From contig NZ_BMHY01000001.1 of NCBI RefSeq assembly GCF_014641555.1, forward strand, positions 434,001 through 498,000: a stretch of 64,000 nt of DNA, written 5' to 3'. A program made the translations under genes and the position numbers. The notes under the pieces are model-generated. The model was given only the letters and a program-made list of their open reading frames with translations. It had not been told where the DNA came from and ran no database searches. Positions 18,193-26,466 of this stretch are shown here, piece after piece; within the stretch, counting starts at the first letter, position 1, and the number at the start of each line of letters is the position of its first letter. This stretch comes from Paenibacillus radicis (ex Gao et al. 2016) (GTDB lineage: Bacteria > Bacillota > Bacilli > Paenibacillales > Paenibacillaceae).

Positions 18193-19305
18193 ATGAAACC
18201 TTGGTTCAAGAAAGAGATAGTCGTTGGACTTGTTCTAGCTGTATTTGTTGCTGCGCTAGCTGCATGCGGGGGAGGCTCGAATAAAGAAACGGCCGTTAAC
18301 GAAGGTGCGGATTCGGAAAATTTATCAATAGCAGATATTGAAGCTAAGGCTAAAACAGAAGGATCAGTCGTCAGCGTCGGCATGCCGGATTCTTGGGCCA
18401 ACTGGAAAGATACTTGGGCGGACATGCAATCGAAATACAGCTTGACGCATACAGATACCGATATGTCGAGCGCAGAGGAAATCGCCAAGTTCGAAGCGGA
18501 GAAGGACAAGCCTACAGCGGATATCGGCGACGTAGGTATCGCATTCGGACCTGTTGCAGCGGAAAAAGGAGTAACGCAGCCTTACAAAACCTCTTACTGG
18601 GAAGAGATCCCAAGCTGGGCGAAAGACAATGACGGCCACTGGGTTGTAGGCTACCAAGGCTCAATTTCGTTCCTGACGAACACGAAGCTCGTTCAAAACC
18701 CGCCGCAAAGCTGGGAAGATCTTAAGAACGGCAACTACAAAATTATTGTAGGCGACGTGACGAAAGCTGCACAGGCTCAAATGGCTGTACTCGCTGCTGC
18801 AATTGCATTTGGCGGCGACGAATCGAACATCGAGCCGGGAATTGCATACTTCGAGGATCTGGCTAAAAAAGGCCGGTTGTCCAATGCGGAAGCAAGCTTG
18901 GCGAATATCGAAAAAGGCGAAGTCGAAGTGACACTGCTGTGGGACTTTAACGCTTTGAACTACAGCGATCAGCTGGGCAAAGATAAATTCAATGTTGCCA
19001 TCCCGAAAGAAGGCAGCGTAGTAAGCGGCTATGCCACGATCATCAACAAATACGCTCCGCATCCAAATGCGGCGAAGCTGGCTCGCGAATACATCTTGAG
19101 CGATGCGGGTCAGATCAACTTGGCTAAAGGCTATGCAAGACCAATCCGCGAAAGCGTGAAGCTGCCGGATGACGTAGCTGCTAAACTGCTGCCAAGCGAA
19201 GCTTATGCTAATGTAAAGCCGGTAGGGGACTACAAAGTATGGGAAGCTACGGCAAAAACGATTCCGCAGCTTTGGCAAGAACGCGTTCTCGTACACATGA
19301 ACTGA
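18193..19305 (+). CDS. ABC transporter substrate-binding lipoprotein (PotD/Fbp/phosphonate type)
   Basis: 370-residue extracytoplasmic binding protein of the family that includes polyamine, thiamine, iron and 2-aminoethylphosphonate binders. The lipoprotein signal ends ALAAC with C25 lipidated. Motifs of this fold include GSVVSVGMPDSWANW and, later, VEVTLLWDFNALNYSD. It heads a gene set with two permeases, an ATPase, a DeoR regulator and an alkaline-phosphatase-superfamily enzyme. The set suggests uptake of a phosphonate or phosphodiester; ligand identity is inference. Confidence 0.88.
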   Translation: MKPWFKKEIVVGLVLAVFVAALAACGGGSNKETAVNEGADSENLSIADIEAKAKTEGSVVSVGMPDSWANWKDTWADMQSKYSLTHTDTDMSSAEEIAKFEAEKDKPTADIGDVGIAFGPVAAEKGVTQPYKTSYWEEIPSWAKDNDGHWVVGYQGSISFLTNTKLVQNPPQSWEDLKNGNYKIIVGDVTKAAQAQMAVLAAAIAFGGDESNIEPGIAYFEDLAKKGRLSNAEASLANIEKGEVEVTLLWDFNALNYSDQLGKDKFNVAIPKEGSVVSGYATIINKYAPHPNAAKLAREYILSDAGQINLAKGYARPIRESVKLPDDVAAKLLPSEAYANVKPVGDYKVWEATAKTIPQLWQERVLVHMN

Positions 19306-19319
19306 TATTAGCCTAACAT

Positions 19320-19355
19320 GGGGCGTCGTCGTCATTCGGTCGGCGGCGCCCTTTT
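19320..19355 (+). terminator. Leaky hairpin between binding protein and permease
   Basis: GGGCGTCG at 19321-19328 pairs with CGGCGCCC at 19344-19351 (one wobble), then TTTT. Such attenuating hairpins commonly lower permease expression relative to the binding protein. Confidence 0.55.
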
Positions 19356-19374
19356 ATCTGGAAGGAGCACCTCA

Positions 19375-20307
19375 ATGAAACGAAGGAATCGATGGGTATT
19401 TGCCGGCCTCATTCCCTTTATCGTCATGATCGCCGCTTTCCAAATCGCGCCTATTGTGTCCATGCTGACGGGGAGTGTCGCGCGGGAGAACGGTCCGGGC
19501 ATTACGTTTGGCTTTTACGCGAAGGTATTGCAAAGCGATTATTATTTGAAGGCTATCACCAACAGCTTGCTTATTTCGATATGGTCCAGTGCGATTGCGA
19601 TAATAGTAGGTTTGATCTGTGCTTACTCCATTACGCGATTTTCGCCCAAAATACGTGATTTGCTGCTTACGATTTCCAATATGACTTCGAATTTCGCAGG
19701 CGTTCCGTTAGCCTTTGCTTATATTATTCTGCTTGGAAGCAACGGCGTGTTCACACTGCTGTTCAAGCAATGGGGCTGGGATGTATTCCAAAACTTCAAT
19801 TTATTCAGCTGGTCCGGCCTCATACTGGTCTATGTCTATTTTCAAGTACCGCTAGCGCTTCTGTTGCTGTATCCGTCCTTCTTCGGCATTCGCGAGCAAT
19901 GGAGGGAAGCAGCCATGCTGCTGGGTGCGGGCAGATGGAAGTTTTGGGCTACGGTTGGTCTTCCTGTCCTGACGCCTGCCATCTTCGGAACGCTTGGCAT
20001 CTTGTTTGCGAACGCAATGGGCGCCTATGCGACTGCCTACGCGCTGGTCGGCGGCAATTATAACCTGCTCGCCGTCCGAATCGGTTCGCTCGTATCGGGC
20101 AATGTCGTCAATCAGCCGCAGCTTGGCAATGTGCTCGCCGTCGTGCTGGCATTGTCTACGCTATTAGCCGTCTATTTGAATCATAAAATGACGCAGCGTT
20201 CAAGCCGGTTTAATGCCGCTCCGTCATCCGCGCAAGTACGTACGCGCAAGCGCCGCAGCTCGCTTCGGCCGGCTTCTACAGCATCGGCAAAGGAGGAATT
20301 GTCGTGA
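19375..20307 (+). CDS. ABC transporter permease (first subunit)
   Basis: 310-residue membrane protein. ATG 19375 follows GGAAGGAG; the open frame upstream lacks a site. Predicted helices begin about residues 8-30 (WVFAGLIPFIVMIAAF). The ATPase-contact loop reads WREAAMLLGAGRWKFW. The C-terminus is basic and Ser/Arg rich. It overlaps the following permease by four bases (GTGA). Confidence 0.88.
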   Translation: MKRRNRWVFAGLIPFIVMIAAFQIAPIVSMLTGSVARENGPGITFGFYAKVLQSDYYLKAITNSLLISIWSSAIAIIVGLICAYSITRFSPKIRDLLLTISNMTSNFAGVPLAFAYIILLGSNGVFTLLFKQWGWDVFQNFNLFSWSGLILVYVYFQVPLALLLLYPSFFGIREQWREAAMLLGAGRWKFWATVGLPVLTPAIFGTLGILFANAMGAYATAYALVGGNYNLLAVRIGSLVSGNVVNQPQLGNVLAVVLALSTLLAVYLNHKMTQRSSRFNAAPSSAQVRTRKRRSSLRPASTASAKEELS

Positions 20308-21113
20308 TTGGGAAGGCAAAAAAAGCCGGTTGGGTAAACCGTACGCTTATGGTAGCGCTGATGTTCTATTTGCTGCTTCCTTTGCTCGCTACACTAATCT
20401 ATGCGTTCGCGAAGGAATGGCAGGCGACCATCCTGCCTGAGCGATGGACGCTGGAATGGTTCAGCGAAATGTTCGGTGACGCCCGTTTTATGGATGCGCT
20501 GTGGACTTCCCTGTATCTTTGCGCCATCAGCGTTGCGCTCAGCCTTGCCATTATGCTGCCTGCCGTATTTATCATTACCGTGTATTTGCCCAAATGGGAG
20601 ACGTTCATGAAGGGCGTTGTTGTACTTCCCTATGCCGTGCCGGGCGTCGTAGCGGCGGTGGGATTGATTCGCACGTACTCTACGGGACCTGTTCCCATTG
20701 CAGGTACCGCATACATTTTGATCGGCGCCTATTTTATCGTCATCCTGCCCTATATGTATCAAGGAATCCGCAACAGCTTACTTACGGTGTCGGCTGTTGA
20801 GCTACTGAATTCGGCGGAATTGCTTGGCGCCAGCCGGATGAGGGCCTTCGCGAACGTTGTGCTTCCGAACATTTGGCCAGGGGTTATCATTTCGACATTG
20901 TTGTCCTTCTCCGTATTATTCGGCGAGTTTGTATTAACCAATATGCTGGTCGGCGGACATATTCATACGATTCAAATTTACTTGTATCAAAGGCTGGGGG
21001 AGAGCGGTCATTTGGCAAGCGCCATCGTCATTTCCTATTTTGTGTTTATTCTCGCATTGTCTTTAATTCTAATGAAGCTTACTCAGAAAATGAACAGGGG
21101 GATCCAGGGATGA
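20304..21113 (+). CDS. ABC transporter permease (second subunit)
   Basis: 269-residue membrane protein starting at GTG 20304 with AAAGGAGG upstream, overlapping the first permease by GTGA. Six helices are predicted and the loop LLNSAELLGASRMRAFANV replaces the classical EAA motif. The stop overlaps the ATPase start by ATGA, so all three transporter genes are coupled in translation. Confidence 0.9.
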   Translation: MIGKAKKAGWVNRTLMVALMFYLLLPLLATLIYAFAKEWQATILPERWTLEWFSEMFGDARFMDALWTSLYLCAISVALSLAIMLPAVFIITVYLPKWETFMKGVVVLPYAVPGVVAAVGLIRTYSTGPVPIAGTAYILIGAYFIVILPYMYQGIRNSLLTVSAVELLNSAELLGASRMRAFANVVLPNIWPGVIISTLLSFSVLFGEFVLTNMLVGGHIHTIQIYLYQRLGESGHLASAIVISYFVFILALSLILMKLTQKMNRGIQG

Positions 21114-22153
21114 GTGCCTATTTGGAGCTGCAAGCCATTCGCAAGCAATTCGGTCATACAAATGTATTGAATCAGATTAATTTGCAAATTCGCGAGGGAG
21201 AACTGGTTACTCTGCTTGGACCTTCCGGCTGCGGCAAGAGTACGCTGCTGCGCTGTATTGCAGGTCTTGCTGACATAGATGACGGGAAGATTATATTGGA
21301 CAACAAAGATATCGTAAACGTGCCGCCCCGCAGCCGGGAGATCGGCATGGTGTTCCAATCTTATGGCTTGTTCCCGAATATGACCGTCAGCGAAAACATT
21401 CAATACGGAATGAAGATGCGGGGTGCTTCCAAGGAAGAGAGACGCAAACGTTCCGAGGAGTTGCTGGCGATGATCGATATGGAAGAGAAGCGAGGGGCAT
21501 ATCCTCAGCAATTGTCTGGCGGCCAGCAGCAGCGCGTGGCACTTGCCCGCTCGCTCGCCGTACAGCCCAAAGTTCTTTTGCTGGATGAGCCTTTGAGCGC
21601 ATTGGACGCAAAAATCCGCAAAAGCTTGCGGACCGAAATCCGTGAAATTCAGAAACGGTTTCAGATGACGACGATATTCGTGACGCATGATCAGGAGGAA
21701 GCCTTCATTTTGTCTGACCGGGTATGCCTGATGAATAAGGGCAGCATTGTACAGGAGGGCAGCCCTGAGGAGCTGTATACGAGGCCCAAAACAGAGTTTG
21801 TCGCCCGTTTCATGGGGAGCTACAATGTCCTTACGAAGCCTGAGGCACTGCGGCTGTTCGGGCAAGTAGACAGTCAAGCGGAGCGCTTTGCAGTTCGTCC
21901 GGAGTCCGTCGCTTTGCTTGGCGGGGATGACCGCCAAACGGCTTTGAACGAAGGCAAGCAGATTATAGACGGCAGCATCGAATCCGTCTCCATTCTAGGA
22001 AGCATTATTCGCTACGCTGTGAATGCCGCCGATGTTAAATTAACGATTGACACCCTTAATGATGGCCGTCCGCTTCGGCAAGCGGGAGGCGGCGGTATAA
22101 GCCTGGCCTTGGACCGCTCGCAGCTGCTGCCTCTTGAGAAGGAAGGAGCTTGA
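21110..22153 (+). CDS. ABC transporter ATP-binding protein (PotA/PhnT type)
   Basis: 347-residue ATPase of the transporter. Start ATG 21110 overlaps the permease stop; the longer frame from 20873 is just read-through inside the permease gene. Walker A LLGPSGCGKSTLL, Q-loop MVFQSYGLFPNM, signature LSGGQQQRVALARSL and Walker B LLLDEPLSALD are intact. The C-terminal ~110 residues form a TOBE-like domain (FAVRPESVALL). It powers the importer of 18193-21113. Confidence 0.93.
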   Translation: MSAYLELQAIRKQFGHTNVLNQINLQIREGELVTLLGPSGCGKSTLLRCIAGLADIDDGKIILDNKDIVNVPPRSREIGMVFQSYGLFPNMTVSENIQYGMKMRGASKEERRKRSEELLAMIDMEEKRGAYPQQLSGGQQQRVALARSLAVQPKVLLLDEPLSALDAKIRKSLRTEIREIQKRFQMTTIFVTHDQEEAFILSDRVCLMNKGSIVQEGSPEELYTRPKTEFVARFMGSYNVLTKPEALRLFGQVDSQAERFAVRPESVALLGGDDRQTALNEGKQIIDGSIESVSILGSIIRYAVNAADVKLTIDTLNDGRPLRQAGGGGISLALDRSQLLPLEKEGA

Positions 22154-22157
22154 AGGA

Positions 22158-22943
22158 ATGTCGATATCTTCGGAAGAACGCAAACGAATCATCAAGGAGC
22201 AATTGAAGCTTGAAGGGCAGGTTAAGGTGCCCGAACTATCGTTGCGTTTGACCATCTCCGAGGAAACGGTTCGCCGCGATCTACTCGTTCTCGAACGGGA
22301 GGGGCTGGCTAAACGCGTGTATGGCGGAGCGGTGCTGATTAAGCAATCTAATTTCGAATCCCCGTACTTGCAGCGCCAGAAGGTGCAAGCGAGCGAGAAA
22401 GAAAGGATTGGACAAGCTGCGGCTCAATTAATCGAATCCGGAGACACCATCGCTATTGATGTCGGGACGACGGCGCTTGAATTAGTGAAGGCGATTACCG
22501 GCCGGGAGCGTCTGACTGTATTGACCAATTCCCTAGCAGCCGCTTATCATCTAATGGAGTCATTGAATGACGGAAGGTTCACGGGCAAGATCATCGTTAT
22601 TGGAGGGGAGCTCAATCCCGAGCAACAGTCCATTACAGGTACGATTGGCGAAAGCGTGATGGCGCAGTTCCGGGTCGATAAAGCGTTCATTTCCGTGGGG
22701 GGTATTTCCTTGAAGCGGGGAATTAGCGATTATGACTTGGGTGAAGTAGCTATGTCGAGGCAAATGATAGAGGCGGCCAATCAGACCATTGTACTGGCGG
22801 ATGATTCCAAGCTGAACAAAGAAGCGTTTATGGAAATTTTGCCGCTGCAAAGAGTGCATGCGATCGTCAGCAACGTGGCGCCCCCGAGAGAATGGGGACA
22901 AATGCTGCGCAATTATCATTTGCAGTGGATTGAGGCCAAATAA
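22158..22943 (+). CDS. DeoR/GlpR-family transcriptional regulator
   Basis: 261-residue regulator starting at ATG 22158, preceded by GAAGGA, 4 bases after the ATPase stop. The N-terminal HTH (VPELSLRLTISEETVRRDL) is followed by the sugar-phosphate-binding DeoRC domain, with IAIDVGTTALELVKAI and ITGTIGESVMAQFRVDKAF. It is probably the local repressor of the transport operon, released by a phosphorylated intermediate. Confidence 0.9.
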   Translation: MSISSEERKRIIKEQLKLEGQVKVPELSLRLTISEETVRRDLLVLEREGLAKRVYGGAVLIKQSNFESPYLQRQKVQASEKERIGQAAAQLIESGDTIAIDVGTTALELVKAITGRERLTVLTNSLAAAYHLMESLNDGRFTGKIIVIGGELNPEQQSITGTIGESVMAQFRVDKAFISVGGISLKRGISDYDLGEVAMSRQMIEAANQTIVLADDSKLNKEAFMEILPLQRVHAIVSNVAPPREWGQMLRNYHLQWIEAK

Positions 22944-22957
22944 TAGGAGGGAACGGA

Positions 22958-23791
22958 ATGACAGGGCATGAAAGCAAACTGATCGTTGTCGTATTGGATG
23001 GACTTCGTTATGATGCAGCACGCAAATACTTGGGCTATATGGAACATCTTGTGGAGCAGGGCGAGGTGCAGTGTTATCGGGTGCGTTCCGAGCTTCCGAG
23101 TCTCTCACGTCCGTTGTACGAGGTGCTGCTGACCGGTACTCCGGCGGCAAGAAACGGCATTACGGCCAACCATATCGCGAGGCTGAGCTACGAACAGAGC
23201 GTTTTCCACTTAGCAACTCAAGCGGGGCTGACAACAGCTGCAGCCGCTTATCACTGGGTCAGTGAGTTGTATAATTCAGCTCCGTTCAATCCTGTTACCG
23301 ATCGGCACCAGCATGATGAGAGCAAGCCGATTCAACACGGTGCATTTTATTTCGAGGATCATTACCCGGACAGTCACTTGTTCGCAGATGCTGAATATTT
23401 GCGTACAGCATATGATCCGAATTTTCTTTATGTGCATTCCATGAATATTGACGATGCAGGGCATAAGCATGGCGGCGAAGGCAAGGGATACGAGGCAGCC
23501 GTCCGGACAGCTGACGGCATATTGGCGACACTGGTACCGCTCTGGCAATCGCATGGCTACAGGATCGTCGTAACTTCCGATCACGGGATGAACGCTGCCG
23601 GCATGCACGGCGGAACGGAACCGGAGGAGCGGGAAGTGCCGCTTTATTTATGGGGACAGCAGCCGGCAGTTATTCCAGAGTCAATCGGCAAGGATGAACC
23701 ATTGTCTCAACTGCTGCTGGCGCCGCTCATGTGCCATTATCTTGGACTGGACGCTTCCGAAGCGATGATCCGCTTGGAACAAAAGCAATAA
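22958..23791 (+). CDS. Alkaline phosphatase-superfamily phosphodiesterase/phosphonate hydrolase-like
   Basis: 277-residue enzyme of the type I phosphodiesterase/nucleotide pyrophosphatase group. Metal ligands can be followed: D14 in VVLDGLR, Asp and His in NIDDAGHKHG, Asp-His in TSDHGM and His in GMHGGTEPEE. The nucleophile is probably a Ser in LPSLSRPLYEVLLTG. No signal peptide is present, so it would act on an imported substrate. AGGAGGG precedes the start. Location after the importer and DeoR regulator suggests cleavage of the imported phosphodiester or phosphonate; phosphonoacetate-hydrolase-like activity is one possibility. Confidence 0.85.
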   Translation: MTGHESKLIVVVLDGLRYDAARKYLGYMEHLVEQGEVQCYRVRSELPSLSRPLYEVLLTGTPAARNGITANHIARLSYEQSVFHLATQAGLTTAAAAYHWVSELYNSAPFNPVTDRHQHDESKPIQHGAFYFEDHYPDSHLFADAEYLRTAYDPNFLYVHSMNIDDAGHKHGGEGKGYEAAVRTADGILATLVPLWQSHGYRIVVTSDHGMNAAGMHGGTEPEEREVPLYLWGQQPAVIPESIGKDEPLSQLLLAPLMCHYLGLDASEAMIRLEQKQ

Positions 23792-23802
23792 TTCATAGTT
23801 AT

Positions 23803-23841
23803 ACGGCGATTCTCTTCTAGCAGGGGGTCGCTGTTTTTTTT
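23803..23841 (+). terminator. Intrinsic terminator of the importer/phosphodiesterase operon
   Basis: ACGGCGAT at 23803-23810 pairs with GTCGCTGT at 23827-23834 (two wobbles), then eight T residues. Confidence 0.65.
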
Positions 23842-23930
23842 CTTTGGGGAGACGGGCCCGGAAGCAGGAAACACAAGGGTTTACAGGAATATGGTACGTC
23901 CAAATACCGAAATGTACCTTATGCAGGTAG

Positions 23931-23983
23931 GTACAATCCGGTAATATTAACCGTTAGATAGCACTATTATTACCGGATTGTAC
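23931..23983. repeat. Perfect 16-bp inverted repeat in the 23.8-24.1 kb gap
   Basis: GTACAATCCGGTAATA at 23931-23946 is exactly complementary to its partner at 23968-23983 around a 21-base loop. It stands in the 369-base gap 23792-24160, which otherwise holds a terminator at its left end and a promoter at its right end. Just upstream, AAATGTACCTTATGCAGG resembles the hairpin units at 17.8 kb. Function unknown. Confidence 0.6.
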
Positions 23984-24085
23984 ACTATATCTGTTCAGCC
24001 TGATCGTATGCCGGTTTAGCGATTCGGGCTTTGTTGCTGTTCCATATCATTCGGGATACGCAGTCGTGTTTGTTGCTCAATACTA

Positions 24086-24114
24086 TTGCAGAAATAGCAA
24101 TAATCGGTTATGAT
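24086..24114 (+). promoter_or_regulatory. Promoter for the membrane AraC regulator
   Basis: TTGCAG at 24086-24091, a 17-base spacer and TATGAT at 24109-24114, about 47 bases before the TTG start at 24161. Confidence 0.6.
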
Positions 24115-24160
24115 AGCGCTCTCATAATGTTCTTTTTTCAGAAGGGGAGAGATCTATATC

Positions 24161-26464
24161 TTGCCAAAACATTCCAGAGTATTCAGAAGATTTCTGGTCT
24201 CTTATATAATCATCCTGATTATCCCGAGCATTGCCGGCTACATGTCCTATCAAACCTCAATATCGGTTACCCAGTCGCTGGCGATTGAGAACAGTGTGAC
24301 CCAAATTCAGAAGAGTCAAGAAATATTGGAGCGGAGAATGGCTGAGGTTGAAGGCTTTACGAGGCAGATGGCCATTAACCAGGACTTAGGAATATTAATG
24401 AATGAAGTCAACTCGTCGGATAAAACGAATGTGTATGGCATCTGGAAAATGATGAAGGATGTTTTGACCTTTGGTCAAACGAATGATTTTCTGCAGCATT
24501 TCTTCATTTATCTGACTAACTATAATGTTGTTCTGACCCCCGGTTCGGCTTATTACCGTCCGGAGCATTATTACGACAGCTTCCATTATAAAGATCTTTC
24601 CTTTGACCAATGGAAGAAAGAGGTGCTGGAATCTACGCATAGAAGTGAAATTATGCCGCTCAGCGAGTTCGTCAATAAAGGGACGGAAACCTCTGTCGTC
24701 ACCTATATGCAATCGCTTCCGCTGGATAGCTTCAGCAAAGCTTCCCCCGCTATAGTCGTCGTTATTATCGATCAGAAGACGATTACGAGTCTGCTGTCGG
24801 GATTGACGGAACGCTACGGCGGGTGGGCGCGTATCGCTGATGCGCAAGACCGGACGATCGGCTTGCAAGGCATCGAAGAGGATGAAGTGAAGGAGCTTGT
24901 ATCGGACAAACGCTATGATATGGGCAAGGTAAGTCAGTTTTACGGGGATGATCTCGTCATCACACTTACCTCCAACACGAATGATTGGGTATATCAGGCC
25001 GGCATTCCAAGAAAGGTGCTGCTGGAAAATGCGAACAAAATCAAGTCAATCACGTTCACGGTAACCGGTCTGGCGCTGTTTGTCGGCTTGTTCGTCGGCT
25101 TCCTGCTCTCTTACCGGAACAGCGCTCCAATGGACCGTTTGGTCGGCATTATGAAGGAACAGTTCGGTCATGAGAATACGTCCGACCGCAACGAGTACGA
25201 TTTCCTTCACGGCAACATTTCCGAAATGCTCAACCATAATAAACGGCTTGAATCGCAACTGCATGAACAGCAGCCGCTTATTCGGGACGCCTTTCTGAAG
25301 CGCCTGATCGCAGGTGATTTTCAGCTAAGGGAAGAGCTTGTCGCGGCAGCCGTACAATCGCATGCCGGACTTAATGGAAGCACCGGCTATGTCGGCATCA
25401 TTCAAATCAACGGCTATTCCTCCGGTATGGAAAGCATAGAAATTCTGAACGAACTCAGCGTGGCGAGGCTGCTGCTCAAGCAGTCGTTAATGGACACGGG
25501 AAGCCCGATACCGATGACCGACATTTGGTCGGATAAAATTGTATTCGTATTTGCATTTCACGAAGCGGATATGGCGAAGCAGCTCGGCCGGGAAGAAATT
25601 GCGAATACGCTGAAGCATATTTCGGAGCTTGCCTTCCAGGAATACCGGATTTCGATTACGGTAGCTTTGGGCGACTTCTTTGCTTCCGAGCTTGAAATCA
25701 GCCAATCGTTCGAGCAGGCGAAGCAAACGCTGGAATATGCTTTGCACACCAATAAGAAAGAGCTCGTATGGTTCGACGAAACCCGGATGGACAGCGCTAC
25801 CTATTATTATCCGCTTGATGTCGAGACAAGGCTGATCCGGACGGTCAGGGCGGGCGAGATGGAAGCTGCCATTCGGATTTTCCAATCCATTATCGATCAG
25901 AATACCGTCCATCGGGAGCTGTCTGTGGAGATGAAGCATCAATGGATCGGCGAGATGAAAGGAACGTTCCTTAAGCTGTTGAACCAGAAGGCCTTTCAGG
26001 AATCGGAGCTGTTCGAGCCGGTAAAGAACCAGATCATCGACATTGAGGAATCGTCGGCGATCGAGCAGATTCAAGAGCAATTAAATGAAGTGATGGTCAC
26101 GTTGTGCAGCTTGATTACAAGCAAGAAAAACGACGGACACGCCAAACTGGTAGACAGCATTAAAGTTTATATTAAGGAATCCTATGCGGACTCCGAGCTT
26201 ACCCTGTACCGGGTGGCGGAGCAAGTGGGAAGGCCGTGGAAATATATTTCGCAAATTTTCAAAGAAGTTACAGGCATCAATCTCTCCGAATATTTGGAGA
26301 AGGTCAGAATGGAAAATGCCGAAATTTTATTGCGTGAAAGCGACTTGACGATGGAGGAAATATCGGAGAAGGTGGGCTACAGCAGCTCGCATTCGTTCCG
26401 AAGAGCTTTCAAGCGGGTAACCGGCGTTCCGCCGAGCTCCTATAGACAATCTGCGGAGGGATAA
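24161..26464 (+). CDS. Membrane-bound AraC-family transcriptional regulator
   Basis: 767-residue one-component regulator with a TTG start and AAGGGGAGA upstream. A first membrane helix (about 10-30, FLVSYIIILIIPSIAG), a Cache-like extracellular region, and a second helix near 291-313 precede a cytoplasmic linker and a C-terminal AraC double HTH (LYRVAEQVGRPWKYISQIF, then MEEISEKVGYSSSHSFRRAF). There is no phosphoacceptor or receiver domain. Proteins like this sit next to lplABC-type sugar transporters; it ends 2 bases before the binding-protein start, so it probably regulates 26467-32009. Confidence 0.93.
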   Translation: MPKHSRVFRRFLVSYIIILIIPSIAGYMSYQTSISVTQSLAIENSVTQIQKSQEILERRMAEVEGFTRQMAINQDLGILMNEVNSSDKTNVYGIWKMMKDVLTFGQTNDFLQHFFIYLTNYNVVLTPGSAYYRPEHYYDSFHYKDLSFDQWKKEVLESTHRSEIMPLSEFVNKGTETSVVTYMQSLPLDSFSKASPAIVVVIIDQKTITSLLSGLTERYGGWARIADAQDRTIGLQGIEEDEVKELVSDKRYDMGKVSQFYGDDLVITLTSNTNDWVYQAGIPRKVLLENANKIKSITFTVTGLALFVGLFVGFLLSYRNSAPMDRLVGIMKEQFGHENTSDRNEYDFLHGNISEMLNHNKRLESQLHEQQPLIRDAFLKRLIAGDFQLREELVAAAVQSHAGLNGSTGYVGIIQINGYSSGMESIEILNELSVARLLLKQSLMDTGSPIPMTDIWSDKIVFVFAFHEADMAKQLGREEIANTLKHISELAFQEYRISITVALGDFFASELEISQSFEQAKQTLEYALHTNKKELVWFDETRMDSATYYYPLDVETRLIRTVRAGEMEAAIRIFQSIIDQNTVHRELSVEMKHQWIGEMKGTFLKLLNQKAFQESELFEPVKNQIIDIEESSAIEQIQEQLNEVMVTLCSLITSKKNDGHAKLVDSIKVYIKESYADSELTLYRVAEQVGRPWKYISQIFKEVTGINLSEYLEKVRMENAEILLRESDLTMEEISEKVGYSSSHSFRRAFKRVTGVPPSSYRQSAEG

Positions 26465-26466
26465 CG

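Noticed and set aside
20873..21109. N-terminal extension of the ABC ATPase
   Set aside because: This part lies inside the permease gene in another frame; ATG 21110 gives the standard ATPase start.
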